In this document: positions 22,696 to 31,809 of the stretch, piece by piece
Numbering within the stretch: the first letter of the stretch is position 1
Layout: each line of letters opens with the position of its first letter
Source of the DNA: Xanthomonas cissicola
GTDB taxonomy: Bacteria > Pseudomonadota > Gammaproteobacteria > Xanthomonadales > Xanthomonadaceae
Assembly (NCBI RefSeq): GCF_008801575.1
Contig: NZ_VZPL01000003.1
Span: forward strand, 1 to 64,000
Length of the DNA stretch: 64,000 nucleotides
Direction: 5' to 3'
Made by a program: the position numbers and the translations under genes
The notes under the pieces: generated by a model
What the model was told of the DNA's origin: nothing
The model's input: the letters and a program-made list of their open reading frames with translations, nothing else
The model's database searches: none

Positions 22696-25338
22696 TCAGA
22701 ACCGGTAATCCACCCCCACCGTGAAATAGCGGCCGCGCAGGTCGTATTGGGTGAAGTCGTAAGGCGCGCGAATCCCGGGGAACGACGCATCGACCGGCGG
22801 CTGCTTGTCGGCCAGATTTTCGATCTTGGCGTAGAGCGTGAGCGCGTCGATGCCGGTGTAGCCCAGATACAGATCGAACTGGTTGTAGTCGCCCACGCGC
22901 GACTGCACGGCGCTCGCTGCCGCGCTGGCCTTCTGGTCGTAGCCGCCGGTGTAGTACCAGGTCAACGCGGCACTGATGGTACCCAGATTCCAGTCCAGCG
23001 TGGTGGTGGCCTTGTTGCGGGGCAGCGACGGGCCGAGATTGCTGCCGGCGTAATCCTGCAGCGGGCCACCGACCACGGTGGGCCGACGGTAATCGCGGAC
23101 ATGCGTGTAAGCCGTGTTGAGCCCGAAGTTGTCGGCCGCCTCGGTGCGCCAACGCTGGCGCAGTTCGACATCGATTCCGGAGGTGCTGAGCTCGCTGAGA
23201 TTCTGATAGCGGTTGTACACCGCCACCAGGGTGCCGCACTCGTTGCGCACGACATCGGCCGGATTATTGTTCTGCACGATGGTGGCGTTGTTGCCGGTGC
23301 CGACCAGGTTGTCCAGTTCGATCTTGTACCAGTCCACGCTCAGGCTGGTCTCTGCCCATGGCGACAACACCACCCCCAGGTTGTAGCTGCGGGTGCGCTC
23401 GGGGTCGAGCGCGGTGTTGCCGACAGTGAAAAAAGTCGGGTTCTGGCGCGAGCCCGGCACATCCGGATCGTAGGGATCCACCACCGAGCCGTAGGAAATA
23501 TTGGTGCTGGCCGCATTCTCCGACAGCGACGGCGCACGAAAACCGCGCGAGGCCGCCGCGCGCACCAGCACCGCATCGAGCGGTTGCCAGCGCAAGCTCG
23601 CCTTGGGCGAAAATGCATCGCCGAAATCGCTGTAGTGATCGCCACGCCCGGCCAGTTGCAGCTCCAGCGATGGCAGCAGCGGTACGTTGACTTCGGCATA
23701 CAGCGCAGACACCTTGCGCTCGCCGTCCACCGCAGCAATTGCCGGGCGGATCTGCAGGCCTTGATCGATCTGCAGCGGATTACGCGACACCAGTTCTTCC
23801 TGCCGCCACTCGGCACCGGCGGCGAATCCGACGCTACCGGCCGGCAGCTCGAACAGATTGCCCGACACCTTGGCATCGACACCGCGCAAGGTCGATTGCG
23901 CAGGCCGCAAGGTGCTGAGGTTGATGCCATCGATCACCGCCTGCGGTGTGACCGCTGGATCAAGCAGGTTGTAGCTGCCGTCGGCCAACGCCTGCGCCAA
24001 GGTGAAGCGGTTGGCAAAACCGCCGGACACGGTTTCGTGCTCGGTGCTGCGTGCGGCGAACGCCGCCGCCTCCCAGTCCCAGCGTTCGGTGGTGCCGCGC
24101 ACGCCACCGAGAAAGCGGTAGGACTGCGAGCGATTGGTTTTGACCGTCTGGCCCAGGTCGAAGAAGGTGTATTCGATCGGCACCGCCGTGCCGTACGGGT
24201 TGTAGGGGCTGGAAGCCGGCAGCAGGTTGGAGACCGGCTCGGCCAGACCGGTGCTGGCGTTCAACGCAAAGCGGCCGCCTTCCAAGGTGAAGTACGGGCT
24301 GGAGCCGAAGATCGACACGCCCTTGACCTCGCTGTAGAGCGCCTCGCCGAACGCTTCGACAGAATCGCTGAGCCGGAAGGTGGCGTTGGTGTAGGCCTGA
24401 TAGCGCTTGGTGGAGGGAATCAACGTGGTGAACGGCGCCTGGTTGAAGCCGCAGGTGTCGCCGGCCAGCCCGTCGATCGGCGCGCTGGCGGTCAGCACCG
24501 TGCCGGCAGGGCAGTTGCCCTGCGCATCGAGCATCGGCACCGAGCGGCCGCCGACCAGGTAACGTGCGCCCTTGGCCGACCAGCCATTCCAGCGCCCGCC
24601 CGGCAGATCGCTATAGATGCCCGAGCGGGTCAGTGCGCGCTGGTCCTGATCGAGACGGTCGCGGTTGTAGGCGTCGAAGCTGAAAAGGATGTTGTAACCG
24701 TCGCTGTCCAGATCGCCGATCCCGCCGACGAATTTGGCACGCTGCGTGTCCATGCCGCCCTGATCGGAGGTACCACCGCTGAGGCCCAGTTCGGCGCCCT
24801 GAAAATCCTGCCGGGTGATGATATTGACCACGCCAGCCACCGCGTCGGAGCCGTACACCGCCGAGGCGCCATCCTTGAGCACTTCGATGCGCTCCACTGC
24901 CACCAGCGGCAGCGCGTTGAGATTGACGAAGGTGTCGCCCAGGCCATTGGCGGGAAAGCCGTAATTGGCCAGGCGGCGACCGTTGAGCAGGACCGGCGTG
25001 TTCTTCTGCGACAGCCCGCGCAGGCCGATGCCCGCCGAGCCGGACGCCCAGCCGTTGTTGGTGGTTTCATTGGTGGCGTTGCCGGTGTTGGCCGAGATGG
25101 AACGCAGCGCGTCGGCCACGGTGACCTTGCCGGACTGCTCCAGTTGCTGGCGGTCGATCACCTGCACCGGGTTTGGGCCTTCGCTGTCGCTGCGCTTGAT
25201 GTTGGAACCGGTGACGCTGACGGTAGCCAGGGTCTTGCCGGTGGCGGGTGTTGCCTCGTCGGCATGTGCAAGCGGGATCAGCACCGACAACACGGCAAGA
25301 GACAGCAGATAAGGCATAGGGCGCTTCACGCACGGCAT
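22696..25338 (-). CDS. TonB-dependent outer membrane receptor
   Basis: This is an outer-membrane, ligand-gated porin of about 880 residues. A signal peptide (basic VKRP, then YLLSLAVLSVLIPLAHA) is followed by an N-terminal region with a TonB-box-like TLATVSVTG. The plug domain (~55-175) contains GLRGLSQKNTPVLLNGRR and VAVERIEVLKDGASAVYGSDAVAGVVNIITR; the beta-barrel ends YFTVGVDYRF with terminal Phe. The start is uncertain: ATG at 25338 keeps a charged signal n-region, ATG at 25317 removes it. The ligand is unknown; no iron box is obvious upstream and the next gene is a peptidase, so a peptide or plant-derived substrate is possible. Confidence 0.88.
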   Translation of the reverse strand: MPCVKRPMPYLLSLAVLSVLIPLAHADEATPATGKTLATVSVTGSNIKRSDSEGPNPVQVIDRQQLEQSGKVTVADALRSISANTGNATNETTNNGWASGSAGIGLRGLSQKNTPVLLNGRRLANYGFPANGLGDTFVNLNALPLVAVERIEVLKDGASAVYGSDAVAGVVNIITRQDFQGAELGLSGGTSDQGGMDTQRAKFVGGIGDLDSDGYNILFSFDAYNRDRLDQDQRALTRSGIYSDLPGGRWNGWSAKGARYLVGGRSVPMLDAQGNCPAGTVLTASAPIDGLAGDTCGFNQAPFTTLIPSTKRYQAYTNATFRLSDSVEAFGEALYSEVKGVSIFGSSPYFTLEGGRFALNASTGLAEPVSNLLPASSPYNPYGTAVPIEYTFFDLGQTVKTNRSQSYRFLGGVRGTTERWDWEAAAFAARSTEHETVSGGFANRFTLAQALADGSYNLLDPAVTPQAVIDGINLSTLRPAQSTLRGVDAKVSGNLFELPAGSVGFAAGAEWRQEELVSRNPLQIDQGLQIRPAIAAVDGERKVSALYAEVNVPLLPSLELQLAGRGDHYSDFGDAFSPKASLRWQPLDAVLVRAAASRGFRAPSLSENAASTNISYGSVVDPYDPDVPGSRQNPTFFTVGNTALDPERTRSYNLGVVLSPWAETSLSVDWYKIELDNLVGTGNNATIVQNNNPADVVRNECGTLVAVYNRYQNLSELSTSGIDVELRQRWRTEAADNFGLNTAYTHVRDYRRPTVVGGPLQDYAGSNLGPSLPRNKATTTLDWNLGTISAALTWYYTGGYDQKASAAASAVQSRVGDYNQFDLYLGYTGIDALTLYAKIENLADKQPPVDASFPGIRAPYDFTQYDLRGRYFTVGVDYRF

Positions 25339-25572
25339 CCACGAACAGGGGGGCCGTGCAGTGGGCCATGTACGCTTTACTAACAAAAATTACATATCTG
25401 CATACAGATATGCGTCACGGTGACACACGCTGACACACGAGGACGTTGCCAGCGCACCGGACCTGGCCGGTGCTGCCCTGACCTATCGCGTGCAAGCGGT
25501 CGCCATCGCCTGGAGATGCGGAAAGTACTGCAGCGTTGCGCGTGCCGTGGGCTCCATACGGCCCGGCGCACT

Positions 25573-25588
25573 TACAATGCCGCGCATG
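25573..25588 (+). promoter_or_regulatory. -10 element giving a possibly leaderless queD mRNA
   Basis: TACAAT at 25573-25578 ends seven bases before the chosen ATG at 25586, and no ribosome site lies in front of that ATG. A transcript starting at the normal distance from this -10 box would begin at or next to the start codon. No clear -35 box is seen. Confidence 0.4.
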
Positions 25589-25939
25589 GATATCTTCAAA
25601 GTCTTTACCCTCGAAGCCGCGCACCGGCTTCCCAACGTGCCCCCTGGGCATAAATGCGCGCGCCTGCACGGCCATTCGTTTCGCGTCGAGCTGCATGTCA
25701 GCGGCGAACCCGGCGCCGAGACCGGCTGGATCATGGATTTCGGCGACATCAAGGCCGCTTTCCAGCCGATCTACGACCGCCTGGACCACCATTACCTCAA
25801 CGAAATCGAGGGACTGGAAAACCCCACCAGCGAGCGCCTGGCGATCTGGATCTGGGACCAGCTCAAGCCGGCGCTGCCGCAGCTGAGCGAGATCGTGGTG
25901 CATGAAACCTGCACCTCCGGCTGCCGCTACCGCGGCTGA
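25586..25939 (+). CDS. queD: 6-carboxy-5,6,7,8-tetrahydropterin synthase
   Basis: This 117-residue enzyme converts dihydroneopterin triphosphate to 6-carboxy-tetrahydropterin on the way to preQ0 and queuosine in tRNA. The zinc histidines are H13 (AAHRL), H28 and H30 (LHGHSF), and the catalytic cysteine is C24 (KCARLHGH). The DHHYLN and HETCTSGC segments complete the active site. The length is typical of QueD. The start [13 protein letters not shown] is preferred; an ATG nine bases earlier is in frame but lies within the likely promoter. Confidence 0.92.
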   Translation: MDIFKVFTLEAAHRLPNVPPGHKCARLHGHSFRVELHVSGEPGAETGWIMDFGDIKAAFQPIYDRLDHHYLNEIEGLENPTSERLAIWIWDQLKPALPQLSEIVVHETCTSGCRYRG

Positions 25940-25966
25940 GCGCACGGCGCACTTGTGTGACCTGAC

Positions 25967-25990
25967 GCCGCCCGCTGGGGCGGCTTCGTC
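25967..25990 (+). terminator. Hairpin after queD
   Basis: Stem GCCGCCC/GGGCGGC with loop GCTG at 25967-25984, followed by the weakly T-rich TTCGTCGTTT. It lies about 30 bp after the stop and is probably a modest terminator. Confidence 0.5.
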
Positions 25991-26061
25991 GTTTCCGGAG
26001 CCAGCTAACCGGTTGATATGCAAACACTTTGACAGCTGTTTCGAAAATCTTCAGCAAACGT

Positions 26062-26090
26062 GTTGCATCGCAACAATATAGGTGTATGCT
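26062..26090 (+). promoter_or_regulatory. Putative phasin promoter with operator-like repeat
   Basis: TTGCAT (26063-26068) and TATGCT (26085-26090) are 16 bases apart. The -35 box is inside a perfect inverted repeat GTTGC-ATC-GCAAC (26062-26074), and GCAACGCAAC follows the -10 box at 26091-26100. The region is clearly richer in A/T than its surroundings. A repressor such as PhaR is known to control phasins elsewhere; binding here is inference. Confidence 0.5.
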
Positions 26091-26132
26091 GCAACGCAAC
26101 AAACGGTCACGGCTTTCCCCAAGGGGTTCGCA

Positions 26133-26468
26133 ATGTCGGCGCAGTTCGAAAACAGTTTCACCAGCCAGTTCGCTTCTGCCGCAGCACGTGCCAACCAGTT
26201 GGCATTGGAAACGCTGGAACGCAACGTCAACGCAACCAGCAGCTTTTTCGGCGAGTTTGCGCAGGCACGCGATCTGGGCGCGTATCAGACGCTTTGGCCG
26301 AAAGGCCTGCAGGTAGCGCGCGACAACCTGGAACGCTTGGCCTCGGTCAACCAGGAAGTGGTCGGGCTGGGATTGAAGATGTCCAGCGAGCTTGGGCAGT
26401 TTGCCAAGCAACAGTTCGAAAACGGCAGCGATCAGGCCGGCGCATCAGGCAAGACCCGGCGTAAGTAA
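26133..26468 (+). CDS. Phasin family protein
   Basis: This 111-residue, all-helical, amphipathic protein resembles phasins, which coat polyhydroxyalkanoate granules and control their number and size. The features are an Asn/Gln/Ala-rich helix (FENSFTSQFASAAARANQLALETLERNV), a second helix with QVARDNLERLASVNQEVV and a basic tail KTRRK. The ATG at 26133 has AAGGGG seven to ten bases upstream. A promoter with an operator-like repeat precedes it and a strong terminator follows, so it is monocistronic. Confidence 0.8.
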   Translation: MSAQFENSFTSQFASAAARANQLALETLERNVNATSSFFGEFAQARDLGAYQTLWPKGLQVARDNLERLASVNQEVVGLGLKMSSELGQFAKQQFENGSDQAGASGKTRRK

Positions 26469-26520
26469 GCGCCAATAAAATTCAGCGTCTTTGCATGGGT
26501 CCCTCCCCCCGTGCAATCCG

Positions 26521-26555
26521 GCCCGACAGATCCCTCCCTCTGTCGGGCTTTTTTA
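26521..26555 (+). terminator. Rho-independent terminator of the phasin gene
   Basis: Perfect nine-pair stem GCCCGACAG/CTGTCGGGC (26521-26529 with 26540-26548), a ten-base loop and a TTTTTT tract. It lies just before the 3' end of bioD on the opposite strand and separates the convergent genes. Confidence 0.9.
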
Positions 26556-26581
26556 TTGCCTGCGCAAGCGCGCCGTGCCAG

Positions 26582-27256
26582 CTAGCGCGGCAACTGCAGC
26601 CCGTGCGCCTGGGTGGCAGCGTCGGCGCCCGGGCGCCACGGGATCCGGCCCCAGTACGGCATCGCCAGGCGCTGGCGCAGCATGCCGATGTTCTCTTCGA
26701 TGCGCTCCATCTGCGGATCCACTTCATTGGCGATCCACCCGATGCACTGCAGCCCATCGGCAGCAATGGCAGCAGCAGTGAGGCGCGCGTGGTTGATGCA
26801 GCCCAGCCGCACGCCGACCACCAGCACCACCGGCAGCTGCAAGGCGCACACCAGATCGGCTTGATCCAGCGTCGCACTCAGCGGCGCGGCCCAGCCACCG
26901 ACGCCTTCCACCACCACCACCTCGGCCTGCGTGCGCAATTGTGCGAAGGCCTGCACGATCGGCTCCAGCGCCAGCGTCACGCCGACCTCAGCTGCTGCCA
27001 GCTCCGGTGCCAGCGGCGCCGGCAAGGCGTAGGGATTGAGCACGGCGTAATCCGGCTGAGGATCGCTGGCCGCCTGCAGCGCGAGCGCGTCTTCGTTACG
27101 CCAGCCGTGGGGCGTGTGTTCGCAGCCGCTGGCCACCGGCTTCATGCCGACGGCGCGATGGCCGCGTGCGCGCAACGCGTGCAACAGCGCGGTGCTGCCC
27201 ATGGTCTTGCCGATGCCGGTATCGGTGCCGGTGACATAAAAAGCTGGATGCTGCAT
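26582..27256 (-). CDS. bioD: Dethiobiotin synthetase
   Basis: This 224-residue enzyme carboxylates 7,8-diaminononanoate to dethiobiotin using ATP, the penultimate step of biotin synthesis. The P-loop is VTGTDTGIGKT (residues ~8-18), the substrate lysine lies in MKPVASG, and VEGVGGWAAPL is the second conserved block. ATG at 27256 gives the standard N-terminus (MQHPAFYVTGTD); an upstream in-frame extension is discarded. No other bio gene is adjacent. The 360 bp between it and msrC contains no recognised feature apart from the msrC promoter. Confidence 0.92.
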   Translation of the reverse strand: MQHPAFYVTGTDTGIGKTMGSTALLHALRARGHRAVGMKPVASGCEHTPHGWRNEDALALQAASDPQPDYAVLNPYALPAPLAPELAAAEVGVTLALEPIVQAFAQLRTQAEVVVVEGVGGWAAPLSATLDQADLVCALQLPVVLVVGVRLGCINHARLTAAAIAADGLQCIGWIANEVDPQMERIEENIGMLRQRLAMPYWGRIPWRPGADAATQAHGLQLPR

Positions 27257-27603
27257 ACGCCTGATCCTGCGGCCGCGCCGCCATTGCCGTGAGGGCGCGC
27301 AGCATAACGTGCACACCGGATCCATGGCTGAGGCCGGTTGTTTCTCGTTTGCCTGCGGGAGCACGCTGCCTACGTGCGCGGCCCTGGCTGCCTTGGCCGA
27401 TGATTGCGATTCAGCGGTGGAACCAGCTGGAGCAGATGCCGATGTCCGCGGTCGGGCACGCGAGATAAGAGCGCGGTGTCGAACATGCGTACCGCTTCGG
27501 CGCATTCTGCATGTTGTAATGCCCGCGGGTCGGAGCGCCCTGCGGATGGCAGCTCTTGCGCGTTCCCTGCCCGCTCGCAACCACGCTGCAAGACGGCCAC
27601 TGC

Positions 27604-27618
27604 TAAACTTTGCCGATG
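27604..27618 (+). promoter_or_regulatory. -10 element giving a possibly leaderless msrC mRNA
   Basis: TAAACT at 27604-27609 ends six bases before the ATG at 27616 and no Shine-Dalgarno sequence is present, the same layout as at queD. This suggests that translation starts at the 5' end of the mRNA. Confidence 0.4.
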
Positions 27619-28098
27619 TTCACCACCTCTTCGCTGACCGGCAGCAAGCCGGAACAATATGCCCAGCTCACCGCCCAGGCCCAGGCACTGGTGCACGGCG
27701 AGCCGGACCGGATCGCCAATGCCGCCAATCTGGCCGCGCTGATCTTCCATTCGTTGCCGTCGCTCAACTGGGCCGGCTTCTACTTCTACGACGGCCGCGA
27801 GCTGGTGGTGGGGCCGTTCCAGGGCCTGCCGGCATGCGTGCGCATTCCGCTGGACAAGGGCGTGTGCGGTGCAGCTGCCAGTACCCGGCAGAGCCAGCGC
27901 ATTGCCGATGTGGACGCGTTCCCTGGGCATATTGCCTGCGATTCGGCATCGCGCTCGGAGCTGGTGATTCCACTGGTCAAGGGCGATGCGCTGATCGGCG
28001 TGCTGGACCTGGATAGCCCGGAGCTGGACCGCTTCGATGCCGACGACCAACGTGGCCTGGAAGCCATTGCGCAACTCTTCGTAGACGCGCTGGCGTGA
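27616..28098 (+). CDS. msrC: Free methionine-(R)-sulfoxide reductase (GAF domain)
   Basis: This 160-residue single GAF-domain enzyme reduces free methionine-R-sulfoxide. The three cysteines of the family are present: C74 (LPACVRIPL), C84 (KGVCGAAAS) and the catalytic C108 (HIACDSASRSE). NWAGFYFYDG and LIGVLDLDSPE are the usual GAF segments. The start at 27616 is preferred over a TTG six bases upstream. The stop overlaps the GTG of the next gene by four bases, so the two are co-translated. Confidence 0.9.
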   Translation: MFTTSSLTGSKPEQYAQLTAQAQALVHGEPDRIANAANLAALIFHSLPSLNWAGFYFYDGRELVVGPFQGLPACVRIPLDKGVCGAAASTRQSQRIADVDAFPGHIACDSASRSELVIPLVKGDALIGVLDLDSPELDRFDADDQRGLEAIAQLFVDALA

Positions 28099-28481
28099 CC
28101 ACCGAGCGGATGCGCAACATCGGCCCGAAGAGCGCGGCGTGGCTGCGCCAGGTCGGGCTGCGCACGCAGCAGGACCTGCAAGCGGTGGGTGCGGTGGGCG
28201 CATTCGTCAAGGTGCGCCGCGCGGGCTTCAAGCCCAGCCTCAATCTGCTGTATTCGCTGGAAGGTGCGTTGGCCGATTGCCATTGGCAGGACGTGCCGGA
28301 AGCGCGCCGGCACGCCTTGCTCGCCGAATACGAAGCGGCCAGCGCGCTGCTACCGATGCGCGGCCGCGCCATCGGCGGACCGGTGGAAACCGTGCATTAC
28401 GCGCGTGCCGACGACGACGATATGCACGGCGATGCGGACACTGCGGCCGATGACGCCGCGGAGACGGCACACGACGACTGA
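28095..28481 (+). CDS. TfoX C-terminal domain protein
   Basis: This 128-residue protein contains a stand-alone TfoX C-terminal domain, a helix-hairpin-helix-like fold (RNIGPKSAAWLRQVGLRTQQDLQAVGAVGAFVKVRRAG) that in TfoX/Sxy is linked to competence regulation. The N-terminal TfoX domain is absent. It ends in a very acidic tail (DDDDMHGDADTAADDAAE). The GTG start at 28095 overlaps the msrC stop. A link to competence is only by domain similarity. Confidence 0.78.
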   Translation: MTTERMRNIGPKSAAWLRQVGLRTQQDLQAVGAVGAFVKVRRAGFKPSLNLLYSLEGALADCHWQDVPEARRHALLAEYEAASALLPMRGRAIGGPVETVHYARADDDDMHGDADTAADDAAETAHDD

Positions 28482-28519
28482 GCGCGCGGCGTGCGGCACC
28501 GTCCATGCGGCGCGTGGCG

Positions 28520-29482
28520 TCAACGCGCGGCGGCGTCCCGCAGCGTGGGTGCGAGCGAGGCACCCAGCGTCTGTCCGTGCGTAAGACCGGGAAGCGGCCG
28601 ATAGTCGGCCTTGATGCCCGGTAACGAGGACAACAGCGCGACGAGCTTGGGGACTGCGTGCGGATCTGCGCGTGGCCTTCCGGGCCGCTCGGTTGGCATG
28701 GCGCGTGCTGCTGGGTTGCGTGTGGGAGGTTCGCCCTCGCCTGCCATCATCGTCACGCTCCGCAATACCTGCGGCGTGTATGCGTCTGTCGCTTGCGCAG
28801 CATCCACCAGGCGGTGCGCCTGATCGACGATGAAGCCATCGCCCCACCATAGCGACGGATCCACCGCGACGTAGTGTTGAAACAGCTGCGGCTGCGTCAG
28901 CAGCATGTGCAACACGAACAGCCCACCGTACGAGTGGCCCCACACGGTCTGCCGGCGAGTGTCCACCGCCACGCGCGCCTCCACCTGCGGGCGAATGCGC
29001 GTCGCGATCAGTTGCGCGAACGCGGCCGCGCCGCCGGTTCGACGTTGCGGATTCAACGGATCGGTCTCCACGCGGCCATCGCCGTAACGCGCGGGTGTGT
29101 AATCCAGGCTGCGGCCGATCGCATCGATGCGTAGCGCGCTGTCATCGGCAATGAACACCAATACCGGTGCATCGCCGTGCGTGGACAGGCTGTCGAGCAG
29201 ATGCGCGTCCAGCTCCATCAATGCCGCGTTGCCATCCAGCAGATACACCACCGGATAACCGGCCGCCGGCGGTGGCGCTTTTGGCACGGCGATCCGTATG
29301 CGATACCGCCGTTGCCCGTCGGCAGCCGTCAGTTGCAGCGCGCTGAACGCATAGGACGCACTGGCACGGTCGGCAACGGTGCTGCCGATCGTGCGAGACA
29401 GATCCGGCTGCGCGAGTGCCGGCGTGACACACACGAGCCATAGCGACATGCAAACCCAAACGGTCCACCGATAGCGATGCAT
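28520..29482 (-). CDS. Exported alpha/beta hydrolase, probable siderophore esterase
   Basis: This 320-residue secreted hydrolase has a signal peptide (WVCMSLWLVCVTPALAQ), an oxyanion segment VVYLLDGNAALME, the nucleophile elbow GHSYGG and a C-terminal histidine in LPGLTHGQT. The fold is that of the Fes/IroE esterase group, which cleaves cyclic catecholate siderophores. It follows a TonB-dependent receptor gene by 59 bp on the same strand; the receptor promoter overlaps a Fur-like box. This matches the PfeA-PfeE arrangement of Pseudomonas. ATG at 29482 has AGGAGA upstream. A general esterase role cannot be excluded. Confidence 0.8.
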   Translation of the reverse strand: MHRYRWTVWVCMSLWLVCVTPALAQPDLSRTIGSTVADRASASYAFSALQLTAADGQRRYRIRIAVPKAPPPAAGYPVVYLLDGNAALMELDAHLLDSLSTHGDAPVLVFIADDSALRIDAIGRSLDYTPARYGDGRVETDPLNPQRRTGGAAAFAQLIATRIRPQVEARVAVDTRRQTVWGHSYGGLFVLHMLLTQPQLFQHYVAVDPSLWWGDGFIVDQAHRLVDAAQATDAYTPQVLRSVTMMAGEGEPPTRNPAARAMPTERPGRPRADPHAVPKLVALLSSLPGIKADYRPLPGLTHGQTLGASLAPTLRDAAAR

Positions 29483-29541
29483 CGAAGCTCTCCTCACGCG
29501 CACCGCCCGCCCGGCAGCGGCAGTGTTGTGGTGGCCAAACA

Positions 29542-31809
29542 TCAGAAACCAAAGCGCAACGTCGCCCAATACGCGCGCCCCGGTTCGTTATAGGTGGCCG
29601 CGCCTGCTGCACCACCGGTGTTGTTGGTGCCCTCGCGAAACAGCCGGGTGTCGAACAGGTTGTCCACGCCCACGCCGAGGCTGACCGTGCGGGTGACGCG
29701 GTAGCGCGCACTGATGCTCCATACATCGTAGGGCTCGCGCGTGTCGGAGGCGATGGCGCCGCCGCTGGTGCTCGACTGCGTGGCCGATTCCTGCTTGCCG
29801 TAGAACGTGCCGGCGAGCAGCAGCGACAACGCTTGCGTCGGTTGCCAATCCAGCGTGGTGTTGACCGTGTATTCCGGGATCACCGACAGCGGCTGACCGG
29901 TCGCGGTGTTCTTGTTCTCGATCATGTAGGTGATGTTGCTATTCCACTTCAACACGCGACCCTGCTCACCCAGCAACGGCAGGGTGAGATTGCCTTCCAC
30001 GCCCTGCACGATCGCCTCCGATGCATTGGTCCACTGAAAGACCTGCCCGCGTCCATCGGCGGTGGTGCCGACCGGCACCAGGCCGGCGACGATCTTGTCG
30101 TCGTACGCGTTATGGAAGTAAGTCAGCGAGGCATGGTGGCCGCTCTGCGGTGCCCACTCGATGCCGATCTCCTTATTGATGCTGGTTTCCGGATCGAGGG
30201 TGTCGTTGCCCTGGATATAGCAGCCCGAACCGAGGTTGGGGAACAGCACCGGGCAGCCATTGCCGCGCGTGTAATACAGATAATTGGTGTTGGACTGATA
30301 CAGGTTGGGGGCCTTGAAGGCGCGCGCGATGCCGCCCTTGAGCAACCAGTCTTCGCTGAGCCTGTACTGCACGTTGAGACTGGGGCTGAGGTTGTTGCCG
30401 AACTGACTGTGGTGATCCAGGCGTACGCCTGGCGTCAGCGTCAGCCGCTCGCTGGCGTAGATGTTGTCTTCCAGATACACGGCACTGAGCGAGGCTTGGC
30501 TGCGTGGACTGCGCGTGCCTGCATCCAGACCGGGGAAGCCGCCACCGGCGCTCACCGTCTGCGACATCGAATACGCATCGTTGAGACGGCTCTGGCGGCG
30601 CTCGAAACCGAATGTCAGCACCTGTTCGGCCCATGCCTGCAGTGGCAGGTTGAACTCGCCGTCGATGTTGAGGTTATCGAGCGTGGCGGTGGAATCGAGC
30701 AGGTTGGCGGCGATGGAGCCTTCCGGGCCACCGGCCAGGCCTTCGTTGAGGCGGGTGTTGTCGGTGCCTTCGTAGGCAGCGGTGAGGCGCGAGGTGCCCA
30801 GCGCCCAGGTGCCGCGATGGGTGAGCGAGAACGTGCGGCGCAACATGGTATTGGTTTCGCTGCCGAACAAGGCAGTGAGATCTGCGCCGGCCAGACCATC
30901 GGCGCTGACCGCGCGATCGCCCGCATACAGATTGCCCTGGCGGCTGAAGCCGGCATCGAGTTCGATCACTTGCCCTTCCATCGGATCCCAGCGCAACAGG
31001 CCATTGATGTCCTTGTTGCGCACGCCCTCGCGCCCGGCCGGCGGCACTGCGGCGGCGTTACTCGCAAAGCGGCGATTGAGCTCCAGCGAATCCGGATCGG
31101 TCTTGTTGAGATTGCCGTACAGACGGAACGAAAACGTGTCCGACAGCGGGCCACTGAACTGGAATCCGGTGCGCTGACCACCGCCTTCGGCGCTGTGCTG
31201 CGGGACCAGACCGAACAGCGTCATCGCACCGGTCAGATCGCCGGTGGGTCTCTTGGTGATGATGTTGACCACGCCACCGGAGGCGCCCGAGCCATACCGC
31301 GCTGCCGCCGGGCCGCGCAGCACCTCGATGCGCTCCACCGCATCGGCCGGCACCCAGTTGGTGTCGCCGCGTGTATTGCGCTCGCCACTACGCCCCATGC
31401 GCACCGCATCGCGCGATCCCACCGGCTTGCCATCGACCAGAATCAGCGTGTTTTCCGGCCCCATGCCGCGCAGATCGATCTGGCGGTTATTGCCGTACTG
31501 CCCGGAGGCACTGTTGCCGGTGAGATTGACGCCGGGCATGCTGCGCAGCAGCTGCGAAAGATCGTTGACCGGCGCGCGCCGTTCGATATCTTCGTCGGTG
31601 ATGACCGAAGTACCCAGCGCCTGGCGCGCAATCTGCGCTGCAGTAACGTGCACGGTGTCCAGCGATTGCGGATCGGCGACGATGTCTTCGGCGGAAGCGC
31701 TGAAGATGCAGCTGCCGCAACCCACCGCAACGGCCAGCACCAGCTGACGATGGGACAAGATGGGACAACGTGCAGGCACAGACATCCATGGCCGGCGTGA
31801 TGCGGACAT
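29542..31809 (-). CDS. TonB-dependent receptor, FepA/PfeA type
   Basis: This 755-residue outer membrane receptor is probably for a ferric catecholate siderophore. It has a long signal peptide, a plug domain (SLDTVHVTAAQIA TonB-box region, LLRSMPGVNLTGNSASGQYGNNRQIDLRGMG, ERIEVLRGPAAARYGSGASGGVVNIITKRP) and a beta-barrel ending in YWATLRFGF. The IDLRGMGPENTLILVDG and RNTRGDTNW segments are typical of enterobactin receptors FepA/PfeA/BfeA. ATG at 31809 has GAGAGG upstream. Expression is likely iron-repressed through the Fur-like box at 31943-31961. Confidence 0.88.
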   Translation of the reverse strand: MSASRRPWMSVPARCPILSHRQLVLAVAVGCGSCIFSASAEDIVADPQSLDTVHVTAAQIARQALGTSVITDEDIERRAPVNDLSQLLRSMPGVNLTGNSASGQYGNNRQIDLRGMGPENTLILVDGKPVGSRDAVRMGRSGERNTRGDTNWVPADAVERIEVLRGPAAARYGSGASGGVVNIITKRPTGDLTGAMTLFGLVPQHSAEGGGQRTGFQFSGPLSDTFSFRLYGNLNKTDPDSLELNRRFASNAAAVPPAGREGVRNKDINGLLRWDPMEGQVIELDAGFSRQGNLYAGDRAVSADGLAGADLTALFGSETNTMLRRTFSLTHRGTWALGTSRLTAAYEGTDNTRLNEGLAGGPEGSIAANLLDSTATLDNLNIDGEFNLPLQAWAEQVLTFGFERRQSRLNDAYSMSQTVSAGGGFPGLDAGTRSPRSQASLSAVYLEDNIYASERLTLTPGVRLDHHSQFGNNLSPSLNVQYRLSEDWLLKGGIARAFKAPNLYQSNTNYLYYTRGNGCPVLFPNLGSGCYIQGNDTLDPETSINKEIGIEWAPQSGHHASLTYFHNAYDDKIVAGLVPVGTTADGRGQVFQWTNASEAIVQGVEGNLTLPLLGEQGRVLKWNSNITYMIENKNTATGQPLSVIPEYTVNTTLDWQPTQALSLLLAGTFYGKQESATQSSTSGGAIASDTREPYDVWSISARYRVTRTVSLGVGVDNLFDTRLFREGTNNTGGAAGAATYNEPGRAYWATLRFGF

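Noticed and set aside
22576-25383. A 935-codon open frame on the + strand opposite the TonB-dependent receptor
   Set aside because: It mirrors the receptor gene in GC-rich DNA, has a His/Arg/Gly-rich translation without domains and no ribosome site. Similar long shadows lie opposite the M28 peptidase, pilU, cbs and the toxin gene.
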